This document shows positions 43,618-51,884 of a stretch of 64,000 nt of DNA, piece by piece; positions within the stretch are counted from its first letter, which is position 1, and each line of letters begins with the position of its first letter. The notes beneath the pieces were generated by a model. That model was not told where the DNA came from and made no database searches. It saw only the letters and a list, made by a program, of their open reading frames with translations. The position numbers and the translations under genes are program-made. The stretch comes from JAHBNG01 sp039028975 (GTDB lineage Bacteria > Chloroflexota > Anaerolineae > Caldilineales > Caldilineaceae), in NCBI GenBank assembly GCA_039028975.1, contig JBCCHB010000056.1, positions 1 through 64,000 of the forward strand, given 5' to 3'.

Positions 43618-45147
43618 CTATTCTTGAATGAGAGGAAGAAAAAGCTGCTGGCTAAGTTGTAGTTCATCGGCATTTGGAATCGCAGTAAATTCTACGAAGA
43701 AGCCTTCAAATGTGGGGACGGTGGCCTCTTGTGAGGTTGGATTAAAGGTGTAACCGCTTTTGCGAGGCACAATTGTATAGGTGCCATCAGGTAAGCCACC
43801 AAATGTAAAGATACCTTCAAAATTAGTCATGTCAGAGTCGCTCTCTCCATTGCCAGACAAAATGACTCGTACCTCCTCGAGAGAACTGTTGTTGGTGTCT
43901 GCGACATGACCAGCAAGGCCACCATTGGCAACCTGGGAAACTGAAAACGCTACGTTAAGTGCTTCAAATGATGGCACAACCACTGATCGAGTTGTTGGGC
44001 TAAATGTGTACCCTGCTTTGCTTGGCGTAATTGTGTAGCGTCCGTATGGCACATTATCAAATGAAAAAATACCTTCCCCATCTGCTTGGGTTGTAAAAGT
44101 TCGGCCACTGTCTGACGCCACAACAGTCACACTGTCTATGGTTGTGCTGCCAACGTATCCAACGATACCACCCGTTTGTGGACACGCTTCTGTCACGCGG
44201 AACTCAATGCCGTATCGTTCTATAACATCATTATTGTCATACTCATCAACTTTAAAATAGTAGGTACCCGCTGGTAGTGCATCTGTACCGCAGGTGCGGT
44301 CTATCTTTGACCCTCTACTGTCACCGTTATCATCATTAAATTCGAGTTCCACTAAGTTGACATCATACAGCCACAGTCGCGTGTCATCATTAGGATTGCT
44401 GCTTGCCGTTTCGATAAGAATTGCAGATTCGGCGATGAGGACAAATTTGCCCCAATCTACATCATCTGCAGGAACAATACTGGGAAGTTGAATATCTCCA
44501 TGTTCATACAACGTAGCCTGAGACGCAGAATTGTTAGGCTCAAGAGAATCTTCGGTTGGCGCTGGGGTGAGTGATTCGAGTCGCCACTTCATGCTCTCAC
44601 CACTGTGGCATGGAAATTGAATTATCTTCGTCCAGTTATCTGTGACACCTAATTCGATATCCAAACATTTACCACTTTTCCGGTTAATTATGTTGTATGA
44701 GTCGTTTCCAAGATCACTAAGTCTCCAATCCATGCTGTCTGCCGCATCACTGCATGTGTAGATGAACATATGCGCCCAATCTTCAGTACTACCCCACGGC
44801 GTATCCATGCACTTGCCACTATCGACATTGATGAACTGGTAATGTCCATTATTCATATAGCGCAGCTCCCAGATGATACTAAAACCCTGAGAGCAGTTCA
44901 TTTGAATTACTCCGGTGGTATTATCTACTTCTCCAAAGTACGTATCTAGACATTTGTCACTTAAATTGTTTATCACTCGATAACGATTTTCAGCACCTCG
45001 TTGTTCATTGTCTAAAAGAAAACTCGAATTATTAATTACGCTTGGCAAGTCACTTTGCACAGCCATTACGCGACCCATTTGATGACTTGATGTGCTGCAA
45101 AAAAATAATGAAATAGATATTATGCAAAACAGAAATGCTTTTTTCAT
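43618..45147 (-). CDS. Secreted ricin-type beta-trefoil lectin with PPC and carboxypeptidase-regulatory-like domains
   Basis: The ATG at 45147 (509 residues) is chosen because AAGGA lies about 9 nt upstream and a signal peptide (MKKAFLFCIISISLFF) follows at once; the longer frame overlaps the upstream gene. Three ricin-B-like repeats span about 35-190, each with a GKCLD/GKCMD strand and a W-[ER]-L end, predicting a sugar-binding trefoil. A PPC domain (about 200-310) and two carboxypeptidase-regulatory-like/SpaA-like domains (about 325-405 and 410-490, with FEGIFTFGGLPDGTYTI) follow. The tail is LFLPLIQE. It should bind glycans outside the cell. The start lies 35 bp after the stop of the large STAND gene on the same strand, so both may share one transcript. 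Confidence 0.92.
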   Translation of the reverse strand: MKKAFLFCIISISLFFCSTSSHQMGRVMAVQSDLPSVINNSSFLLDNEQRGAENRYRVINNLSDKCLDTYFGEVDNTTGVIQMNCSQGFSIIWELRYMNNGHYQFINVDSGKCMDTPWGSTEDWAHMFIYTCSDAADSMDWRLSDLGNDSYNIINRKSGKCLDIELGVTDNWTKIIQFPCHSGESMKWRLESLTPAPTEDSLEPNNSASQATLYEHGDIQLPSIVPADDVDWGKFVLIAESAILIETASSNPNDDTRLWLYDVNLVELEFNDDNGDSRGSKIDRTCGTDALPAGTYYFKVDEYDNNDVIERYGIEFRVTEACPQTGGIVGYVGSTTIDSVTVVASDSGRTFTTQADGEGIFSFDNVPYGRYTITPSKAGYTFSPTTRSVVVPSFEALNVAFSVSQVANGGLAGHVADTNNSSLEEVRVILSGNGESDSDMTNFEGIFTFGGLPDGTYTIVPRKSGYTFNPTSQEATVPTFEGFFVEFTAIPNADELQLSQQLFLPLIQE

Positions 45148-45182
45148 AGTGTTAATTCCTTCATGAAACAGTACATTTTTGA

Positions 45183-48100
45183 TCAGTTGCACCCCTCCAC
45201 CGCCCCCAACGCCAACAACGACTCCCGCTCCACCTCCGAGATTCCTGTCACGCCGGTAATATCCATCCGCTCGTACAGCCGATCTGGCTGCAAGACCCGA
45301 ACCGTCTGCCCCATCTCCAGATTCCACAGCCGCACGGTGCCATCTTTACTGCCGCTGGCCAGGGTCTGCTCATCCACAAAGCAGACAGCGTAGACCGTGC
45401 TTTCATGACCTTCCAACGTGGCGATACATTCACCGGAGGCCACATCCCAAACCCGCACCGTCGTGTCCACGCTGCCGCTGGCGACCAGGGTGCCACTTGG
45501 GCTAGCCGCCACGGAGACGACCTGATCGGCGTGCTCCGTCAACGTTTGGCGCAGCGTTCTCGCCTCCACATCCCACAGCCGTGCCGTGTTGTCAGTGGAG
45601 GCAGAGACGAGGGATATTTGCTCGGCATTGTCGGCTGGCAGAAAATCGATGCTCCAGATAGGCCCAGTATGCCCAACCAGGGTTTGCCAACCACTCTTCC
45701 TATCATCTCCATCATCTAGCTCATACCCGCCATCTTCCTCACCTCCATCATCCAAGCCCTGGGTCAGATCCCAAAGCCAGATCCTGCCGTCCTCATTGCC
45801 GCCGGCCAGCCACCGCTCTAATGGATCGATGGCGAGGCAGTAAAATTCATTCTCGCAAATAGGCAGGAATCCACTGGGCTTGCCGCTGCTCAATTCCCAC
45901 AGATGGACCGACGTCTCGTGGACGGCCCCCATCAGGTCGCGCTGTTTTGCAATGGCCACCCCGCGAATCCACGTATTGTTAGGTGTGGGCATGGTGCGGC
46001 TGCGGCCCGTCTCCAGATCCCAATGCTGGACTGTCGTATCGCTGCTGCCGCTCAAGAGCGTCTTGCCATCGGGACCAAAGGCTAAGGCATTGATCCGATC
46101 CGTATGCCCCACCAACGTCTCAAGACATGCCCCACTCCCCACGTCCCAAATGTGAATCCTTCGATCCTCCCCCGCACAAGCCAGCAACAGAGTCTGTTGG
46201 TCGTTTGGTCTGTTGGTCTGTTGGTCGTTTGGTCTCGTCGTCTCCCGCCAAATCGCTACATCATAAATCGCCGGATTGTAGCCAGAAATCGTCCCAATCT
46301 GCTGAAAGCTCTCCACGCTCCACAGGCAGAGTTGGCTATCGTCCCCGCTGCTCACCAGGAGAGGCTCGCAGGGGCTAAAGGCCAAATCCCAAATGTGGCT
46401 GCTGTGGCCTTTCAGAATGGCCAGTTCATTCTGGGATTCGACGTCCCAAGAGTGAATATGGTTGTCGTAATCGCCGCAGGCCAGGATCTGGCTGTCTGGG
46501 CTGAAGGCTAATCCGCGGGTCCGGTTGGGGACAGTCCACGTCTGGATGCACCGGCCGGTTGCGCTCTCCCACAGCCGTACGGTCCGGTCGTTGCCGCAGG
46601 AAGCGAACCAGCGCCCATTCGGGCTGTACGCCACATCCCACACCCAGCTGGCGTGCTCGCCTAACGTGCGCATGCAGGTGCCGGTGCGCGTATCCCAAAC
46701 CCGGATCGTGTGGTCTCCGCTGCCGCTGATCAGCGTATTGCCTTCCGGGTAAAAGGCCAGCGACCAGACCCAGGACGTGTGCCCAGCCATGGTTCGGATC
46801 AGGTCACCGCTCTCAATCTGCCAAAGTCGAATTTTGGCATCCTCGCCGCCAGTGGCCATAAACGTTCCGGTCGGATCCAGGGCAAGCGAAAGGACGCGGC
46901 CGGAATGACCATGTAGCGTGCGGAGTAGCTGCCCCGTCTCCACATCCCACTGCCGAACCGTCTGGTCATCACTCGTTGAGAAGAGGTGCTGGCCGTCTGG
47001 TGTAAAGGCAACTTGGCGCACCCAGTCGTTGTGCCCCTTCAAGAGCAGATGCTGGCTGTTTGCTCGAACGTCCCAAAGCCGAATGTCGCCGACCGCGGTT
47101 CCGGTTGCCAGCAGAGAGCCGTCCGGAGCGTAAGCCAAGCAGAGCACCCGATCAAAGAGCTGGCTAAAGACCGATGAGCGCAGATCGGCATGGGCAAAAT
47201 CTACATCCCTGAGCGGCAGGTCAAGCATATACGCCTGCCAGATGGGAAGTTGGGAAAAATCAGATCCTGTGAGATCGACGTTCATGTAACGCAGCAGATT
47301 AAAGAGATTGCCACCTGCATAGCCGGGAATCAGGCCGGGTTGCCGACGCAGATTATCAATCAGTGTAAGCAGATGTTTGACAAGATGATCCTGGCTACGG
47401 AAATTTGCCAACAACAAGTTAACCAGCGGCTCGAAGATAAACAGCTCTTGAATCTGTCGGATATATTCCTTGGATTCTGCCTTGACCAACGCAAAGCGAT
47501 TGAGCCAATCGATCTCCCCGCTCGTTATCTCTTTCTGGGCTACGTTCACCAACCGTTGTAACAGAAATGTCGAAACCATGTCGTGTAAGGTGTAGCCAAT
47601 TTCGCTGCGCAAGATAAGGGATCGTTGATCGAGGCTTTGGAGTGCGCTGAAGATAGCCCGTTGCTCTATAGCGCCAACGAAATTCTGCTGGATGCGTCTC
47701 ACTAAGGTTGGCTCTTGTTCAATGGCCAGCCAGACAAGGACATCTAGTTCACCTTGGGACAGCCGATCAACCTGTTCTCGGATAAGGCTCTCCACATCGA
47801 GTAGATTTGTACTCTCGGCATCTTCCAGAAAGCGACCAATATCGCCCTGGTAAAGGATGCGGATCAAGCTTCCCGTCATCTTGAGGGTTAGTAGGTTACC
47901 GGAAAGGCTTGTCACCAACTTCTCCCACTGAACTTGAGTACCCGAAAGTTGTTTACCAGCAAGGACCGCCCGCGCCGCGCTTGTCTCCACACCTTGTAGC
48001 CTCAACAGCTGAACTGGACTTTCTTCGCCTTCCAGGTACAAGAGGCTTGACGGCACTTCGCGGGTTGTCAAAAGCAGGCAGCTTTGATGCTCGACGGTAG

Positions 48101-49076
48101 CTATGTGGTGCAGAAAGTGTGCATAATCAGCAAAATCATTCTGAAAGGCTCCAGACTCTGTTCTCTGGGCCATGAGGGTCTCCAGGTTGTCCAAGATGAG
48201 TAGGCAACGAAAGCGCCGCAAGGTTTCGATGAAGAGATCAAGCAGTTGGGTTACAGAGGTCGATATATCGATGATGTTGTTCGGTGTTTGCTCATACCCA
48301 AGGCCAACCTGACCAAATTGTGGCATAAGCTGTAACGAAAAGCGTAGCAGTTCATCTAATGGCATGGCGTGGCGCAATGAAAGCCAGATGATGCTAACAA
48401 AATCCGAAGCAACCTCTACCGCGCTCATTTTGGCCAGCATGGATTTGCCCATGCCGCCAAGCCCGCTGACGACAACGATTCGGCTACGGTTTTGGCGTAT
48501 CCAGCCGAATAGAGTGGCCAATTCATCTTCACGGTAATAGAATGTCGAGATGTCGGGAGAAACACCCCAATAGACGTTTCGTTGTGGGAAGTTTGATGAC
48601 GACAACGTTTCCCCTTGTACAGAAGAGTTTCCACCAATATCTTCAGACTGTCTGGACAGACCAGACTCATCAATTTCCTGAAGAGCGGGTTCAATTCGGC
48701 CGGCCATATATCGAGTACTACAATCGATCAGTTCATTCCAGGAGTGCAATGCCTGGGACCTATGATAATTATTCCGAATGGCATCGTTGACTTCGTGAAG
48801 CAGCGTCACCTGGCTCGATTCATTCGGTTCAAGGGTATGGTCATTGGGTTCGCCATCTTTCTGCTCTGGTTCAGCCTCATGCCTCTCGTAGAATAGCTGA
48901 GCCAGGTGAGCAATGTAACCCACCGGTGGTTTTGAATCGCCATTTTCGTAACGGGTGATGGTAGAGCGGTGACAGCCAAAGTAATCAGCAGCAACTTGGT
49001 GGGAGCGAAACATCTGGAGACGGAAACGGCTTAGAAAATCACCCAAGTACCCTTGATATTGCGGAATGTAACTCAT
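45183..49076 (-). CDS. STAND ATPase: HTH, NB-ARC and fourteen WD40 repeats
   Basis: The 1297-residue cytoplasmic protein starts with an XRE-like helix-turn-helix (about 8-62, DYFGCHRSTITRYENG). After a linker comes an NB-ARC NTPase (about 185-480) with Walker A GLGGMGKS (K211) and Walker B-like CLLILDNLE. Winged-helix and helical parts follow, then a pentapeptide-like link (DLTGSDFSQ, DVDFAHADLRSSVF) and fourteen WD40 repeats (about 660-1285), enough for two seven-bladed propellers. NB-ARC proteins are nucleotide-driven switches that oligomerise when the repeat domain binds its signal; the HTH suggests a DNA-binding output. Repeat 8 carries an in-frame low-complexity insertion and repeat 11 an acidic loop (GGEEDGGYELDDGDD). 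It could control the lectin gene just downstream or be a defence sensor; neither is shown. Confidence 0.93.
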   Translation of the reverse strand: MSYIPQYQGYLGDFLSRFRLQMFRSHQVAADYFGCHRSTITRYENGDSKPPVGYIAHLAQLFYERHEAEPEQKDGEPNDHTLEPNESSQVTLLHEVNDAIRNNYHRSQALHSWNELIDCSTRYMAGRIEPALQEIDESGLSRQSEDIGGNSSVQGETLSSSNFPQRNVYWGVSPDISTFYYREDELATLFGWIRQNRSRIVVVSGLGGMGKSMLAKMSAVEVASDFVSIIWLSLRHAMPLDELLRFSLQLMPQFGQVGLGYEQTPNNIIDISTSVTQLLDLFIETLRRFRCLLILDNLETLMAQRTESGAFQNDFADYAHFLHHIATVEHQSCLLLTTREVPSSLLYLEGEESPVQLLRLQGVETSAARAVLAGKQLSGTQVQWEKLVTSLSGNLLTLKMTGSLIRILYQGDIGRFLEDAESTNLLDVESLIREQVDRLSQGELDVLVWLAIEQEPTLVRRIQQNFVGAIEQRAIFSALQSLDQRSLILRSEIGYTLHDMVSTFLLQRLVNVAQKEITSGEIDWLNRFALVKAESKEYIRQIQELFIFEPLVNLLLANFRSQDHLVKHLLTLIDNLRRQPGLIPGYAGGNLFNLLRYMNVDLTGSDFSQLPIWQAYMLDLPLRDVDFAHADLRSSVFSQLFDRVLCLAYAPDGSLLATGTAVGDIRLWDVRANSQHLLLKGHNDWVRQVAFTPDGQHLFSTSDDQTVRQWDVETGQLLRTLHGHSGRVLSLALDPTGTFMATGGEDAKIRLWQIESGDLIRTMAGHTSWVWSLAFYPEGNTLISGSGDHTIRVWDTRTGTCMRTLGEHASWVWDVAYSPNGRWFASCGNDRTVRLWESATGRCIQTWTVPNRTRGLAFSPDSQILACGDYDNHIHSWDVESQNELAILKGHSSHIWDLAFSPCEPLLVSSGDDSQLCLWSVESFQQIGTISGYNPAIYDVAIWRETTRPNDQQTNRPNDQQTLLLACAGEDRRIHIWDVGSGACLETLVGHTDRINALAFGPDGKTLLSGSSDTTVQHWDLETGRSRTMPTPNNTWIRGVAIAKQRDLMGAVHETSVHLWELSSGKPSGFLPICENEFYCLAIDPLERWLAGGNEDGRIWLWDLTQGLDDGGEEDGGYELDDGDDRKSGWQTLVGHTGPIWSIDFLPADNAEQISLVSASTDNTARLWDVEARTLRQTLTEHADQVVSVAASPSGTLVASGSVDTTVRVWDVASGECIATLEGHESTVYAVCFVDEQTLASGSKDGTVRLWNLEMGQTVRVLQPDRLYERMDITGVTGISEVERESLLALGAVEGCN
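46192..46234. repeat. Low-complexity tandem repeat inside WD40 repeat 8
   Basis: GTCTGTTGGT/CGTTTG units repeat over about 43 bp in frame with the STAND gene and encode RPNDQQTNRPNDQQT on the minus strand. The unit style matches intergenic short tandem repeats rather than WD40 coding sequence, so it looks like a repeat expansion within a loop between blade strands. Confidence 0.7.
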
Positions 49077-49146
49077 AAAGGTTTTGAATTAAGATTTACT
49101 TACAAAAACAGTATATATCGGCACGCTGGCTGTGGCTGAACCAATC

Positions 49147-49178
49147 ATGCACCAATAGTTCGTGCAGAATTGGTGCAT
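49147..49178. promoter_or_regulatory. Inverted repeat upstream of the WD40 STAND gene, candidate operator
   Basis: ATGCACCAAT at 49147-49156 is exactly complementary to ATTGGTGCAT at 49169-49178, with a 12-nt spacer. It lies 71-102 bp before the STAND gene start and just after the DJ-1-like gene stop. Without a U-tract it is better read as a protein-binding site than as a terminator. The HTH of the STAND protein is an obvious but untested candidate binder. Confidence 0.5.
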
Positions 49179-49186
49179 GCGTATCG

Positions 49187-49813
49187 TCAAGGTGACGGTA
49201 CACTATTGGCAGGATGCGCTTCATTCATGAGAGCCAAATAGCTACTCAATCTGCGGACGTCATCAATCAATGTTGATTCATGGACCAATACCTGCACCCG
49301 GTGTTTGGCAACCGGAAAGATTTCCAGATCGGTTCCATCAACTCGACCGGTAATAAATTGAGCATCATTTTCGGCGGCGCGTTGCAAAAAAATTCGTACT
49401 CGTGGATCTGTATCAATTTGGCCAAGGATGGGCGAATGACAGGGGATAATCACGCAAGCCGCATTTGGAGCCAATGGTAATGCATCGCCTAATGTACTGT
49501 CTGTCGCCAGGGGCATCCCATGCTGTCCCCAAGCAAGTTTACCGGTCAGGCCAATCAATTGGGTGGCGACCCCAGCTTGCCGGAACTGGGTTAGATACAG
49601 AACGGCAAGCATCTCGTCGAACTGGTTGCCCCAAAAGACAAAGGCCACGGGATGGTTTGGTTTCTCATACATTGGATACACCGCTTGCTCATTGTGTTGA
49701 TTCATTGTGTTGATTTGGCGTTGGTCATCGTTTCGACTCTGACTGTCACGTGTGGGCGAAGCCATGACTGTGACCATCGATCCATTATTGTTGTGTTGGT
49801 GTAAGTCTGACAT
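49187..49813 (-). CDS. DJ-1/PfpI-superfamily-like protein lacking the usual cysteine
   Basis: The 208-residue protein has a disordered, Asn/Gln/His-rich N-terminus (about 1-55), then a DJ-1/PfpI-like alpha/beta domain (about 56-165). VAFVFWGNQFDEMLAVLYL corresponds to the first strand and the conserved acidic residue of DJ-1, and LTGKLAWGQHG and DSTLGDAL to its next elements. The nucleophile-elbow position reads AQFITGRVDG, without the catalytic Cys, so a sensor or scaffold role is likelier than catalysis. The last 40 residues are helical. It lies 110 bp before the WD40 STAND gene on the same strand. The start is uncertain: an internal ATG at M37 is possible, and no strong ribosome-binding site precedes either. 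The superfamily call rests on pattern only. Confidence 0.65.
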   Translation of the reverse strand: MSDLHQHNNNGSMVTVMASPTRDSQSRNDDQRQINTMNQHNEQAVYPMYEKPNHPVAFVFWGNQFDEMLAVLYLTQFRQAGVATQLIGLTGKLAWGQHGMPLATDSTLGDALPLAPNAACVIIPCHSPILGQIDTDPRVRIFLQRAAENDAQFITGRVDGTDLEIFPVAKHRVQVLVHESTLIDDVRRLSSYLALMNEAHPANSVPSP

Positions 49814-49870
49814 ACACTTTATGGTACATGAGGTTGGCTGTCGTGGTTTATCTTTTATCTATCTAGCTCT

Positions 49871-49898
49871 ATCCAATCTCTATCCAATGTTATCCAAT
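49871..49898. promoter_or_regulatory. Three helically phased ATCCAAT repeats, candidate operator
   Basis: ATCCAAT occurs at 49871, 49882 and 49892, 11 and 10 bp apart, so all three lie on one face of the helix. They lie 58-85 bp upstream of the DJ-1-like gene start. Direct repeats with this spacing are typical of regulator arrays such as response-regulator sites. No protein can be assigned. Confidence 0.5.
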
Positions 49899-50032
49899 AG
49901 CGGAACAATCCGGCTTTTTGCTCAAAAATGTCAACTTTCTGTTGAAATTTTACATAGATTGTGCTATCCTACCTTCTGATATTTTCGGATAAGGTATATC
50001 AAATCTATATAAGTCGTTCTTATTAGAAATTT

Positions 50033-50326
50033 GGGCCGTTCCAAGAAAAAGAATCCCCATAAATCAGCGGAGCAAGCATTCTCTAATGCGGATCTGCCTC
50101 GAGAAGTCCGGCGTAAGAGATTACACGCAGTAGGAATTCTCAGAGTGAAAGTGTAAAAGCCGCTCAAAAAGACGCAGTAGAGGCTGAAGGGTCTCTCTAG
50201 ACTAGCTGGAGCCGTTCCCAAATGCTCAGAAGCCTGAGAGAATTTCTGCCCACTATGTCTTTTTTGGCCCTACTGCGTGTAATAGAGAACGCCTCCTCCG
50301 CGGTACTTATTTTCTTGGAGCAGCCC
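50033..50326. mobile_element. MITE-like 294-bp imperfect palindrome
   Basis: The ends GGGCCGTTCCAAGAA (50033-50047) and its near complement (50312-50326, 13 of 15 positions) bound a sequence whose halves pair in blocks. ATTACACGCAGTAGG on the left matches CCTACTGCGTGTAAT on the right, and a GAATTCTCAG/CTGAGAGAATT pair lies inside. There is no transposase. A reading frame crosses the right half into the STAND gene, but the real gene start is probably beyond the element. No clear target duplication was found. Confidence 0.6.
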
Positions 50327-50356
50327 TATTCGAATGACAAAGAGAATTATCAACTG

Positions 50357-51769
50357 ATGTTTGTTACAGTTAAACAAGTCAAAGATGCACTGAAACAGTG
50401 GCATAGTTCGTCCGCTGTAAGCAGTTCAGTGGCGAATCTCCGCTGCCTACTCAAAGAAGCTCAGGCGCTTAATGGAAGCTCTTCCGCCAAAGCCAAACCG
50501 CAAACTTGCACAAATGATGTGCTATATAGCGGCCTGCAAAATTTGCGTGCTAGCAATCAAGAGGCAGCAACGCTACTTGAAGCTCGCTTCCTGGATAGCA
50601 AATCGATTCGAGGTGTTGCCAACCAGCGAAATATGGCCGAGAGTTATATCTACAAGCTGCTCGATCAGGCCACGGCACAACTCACAGATATTCTAAACCA
50701 GCAAGAGAACGAGCTGCGCGCCAGCCGACGCGAGGCCTGGCGCGGCCGACTGGAAGCACCTTCTTATGGTTGCTTGATTGGGATAGAACACCATCAGCAA
50801 CTTTTGATCGAGCGTTGCATGTCGCCAGAGCCACCCTGGTTACTATCGATTGAGGGTATGGGCGGAATTGGTAAGACGTCTCTGACCCATGCAGTAGTGA
50901 GTGAACTTATTGAGCATGAGAACCTGGATGAGATCGTCTGGGTGAGTGCCAAGCCAACTCATCTTTCGCCTATGGGGATGATTCAATCCCGATCCAATGT
51001 AGCAACGCAGGCCAGCGCCATCCTCTATGAGCTGATCTTACAGATTGCCCCAGAAACACCCGCTGCATCCAGCTTTGCGCCAGATCAATTGATCGGTATT
51101 TTACGTCCGTACCTTACCAGAGAGCGGTACCTTATTGTCATCGACAATTTGGAGACGGTTGAAGACCTAAACGAACTACTGCCTCATTTAGAAAAACTCA
51201 CCGCTCCATCCCGCTTTGTACTGACTTCTCGGGAGCGCACCGCGGCCATGCAACCGATCTATCGCTTTATTGTCCCAGAATTAGGTGAGGTGGATGCCCT
51301 CCAACTCATTCGCCAAGAGGCTGAACAAAGCAATGTCCCACGCATCGCCCAGCTCGATGATGCTGACCTGGCTTCTATCTACCAGTGCGTTGGTGGACAC
51401 CCATTAGCCTTGCGACTGGTGGTCGGATTAGCCCACGCCAATGCCGTGGATGCAATTTTGTCGGATTTAACAGAGGCCCAAGGAGAACCAACGGAAAATC
51501 TCTATCACTTTATTTATCGCAATGCATGGGATAGCCTGGACGAACTAAGCCAGCAGGTTTTGCTGCTTATGGTGCTAGTTCAATCAGGAGGAGAGCCGAT
51601 CTCCTTTATGGCCGCGGCATCCGAACTTTCTGAGCAAGAAGTGAGAACCGGGTTGAACCAACTTGACCGGTTTAATTTAGTCAACGTTCATCAATCAGCA
51701 ACAGAAGTGCGTTATAGCCTTCACAGTCTGACGCGCACTTTTTTGATACAACAGGCATTAGCCTGGTAG
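50357..51769 (+). CDS. Short STAND NTPase (NB-ARC) with N-terminal HTH
   Basis: I choose the ATG at 50357 (470 residues, MFVTVKQVKDAL) because the longer frame from 50222 is encoded by a palindromic repeat; neither start has a good ribosome-binding site. Residues about 55-115 are helical with an HTH-like stretch (SIRGVANQRNMAESYIYKLL). The NB-ARC domain runs from about 160 to 400, with Walker A EGMGGIGKTS (K173), Walker B YLIVIDNLE near 260, the RNBS-like FVLTSRE and GGHPLALRLV. A winged-helix region closes the protein. It lacks the C-terminal WD40 or TPR sensor usual for the class, and the next gene encodes a free TPR protein, so the two together may form one split STAND sensor. What it senses is unknown. 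Confidence 0.9.
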   Translation: MFVTVKQVKDALKQWHSSSAVSSSVANLRCLLKEAQALNGSSSAKAKPQTCTNDVLYSGLQNLRASNQEAATLLEARFLDSKSIRGVANQRNMAESYIYKLLDQATAQLTDILNQQENELRASRREAWRGRLEAPSYGCLIGIEHHQQLLIERCMSPEPPWLLSIEGMGGIGKTSLTHAVVSELIEHENLDEIVWVSAKPTHLSPMGMIQSRSNVATQASAILYELILQIAPETPAASSFAPDQLIGILRPYLTRERYLIVIDNLETVEDLNELLPHLEKLTAPSRFVLTSRERTAAMQPIYRFIVPELGEVDALQLIRQEAEQSNVPRIAQLDDADLASIYQCVGGHPLALRLVVGLAHANAVDAILSDLTEAQGEPTENLYHFIYRNAWDSLDELSQQVLLLMVLVQSGGEPISFMAAASELSEQEVRTGLNQLDRFNLVNVHQSATEVRYSLHSLTRTFLIQQALAW

Positions 51770-51884
51770 GTTAATCGCCGCGATTGTCTTGCGCGCCTGC
51801 TTTGATAGAGGAGATTCTGCCAGCTTCTGCTACATTGTGCGTTCGGCTATTGACCAACCAAAAAGATTTAGTTAAAGTGACTTA

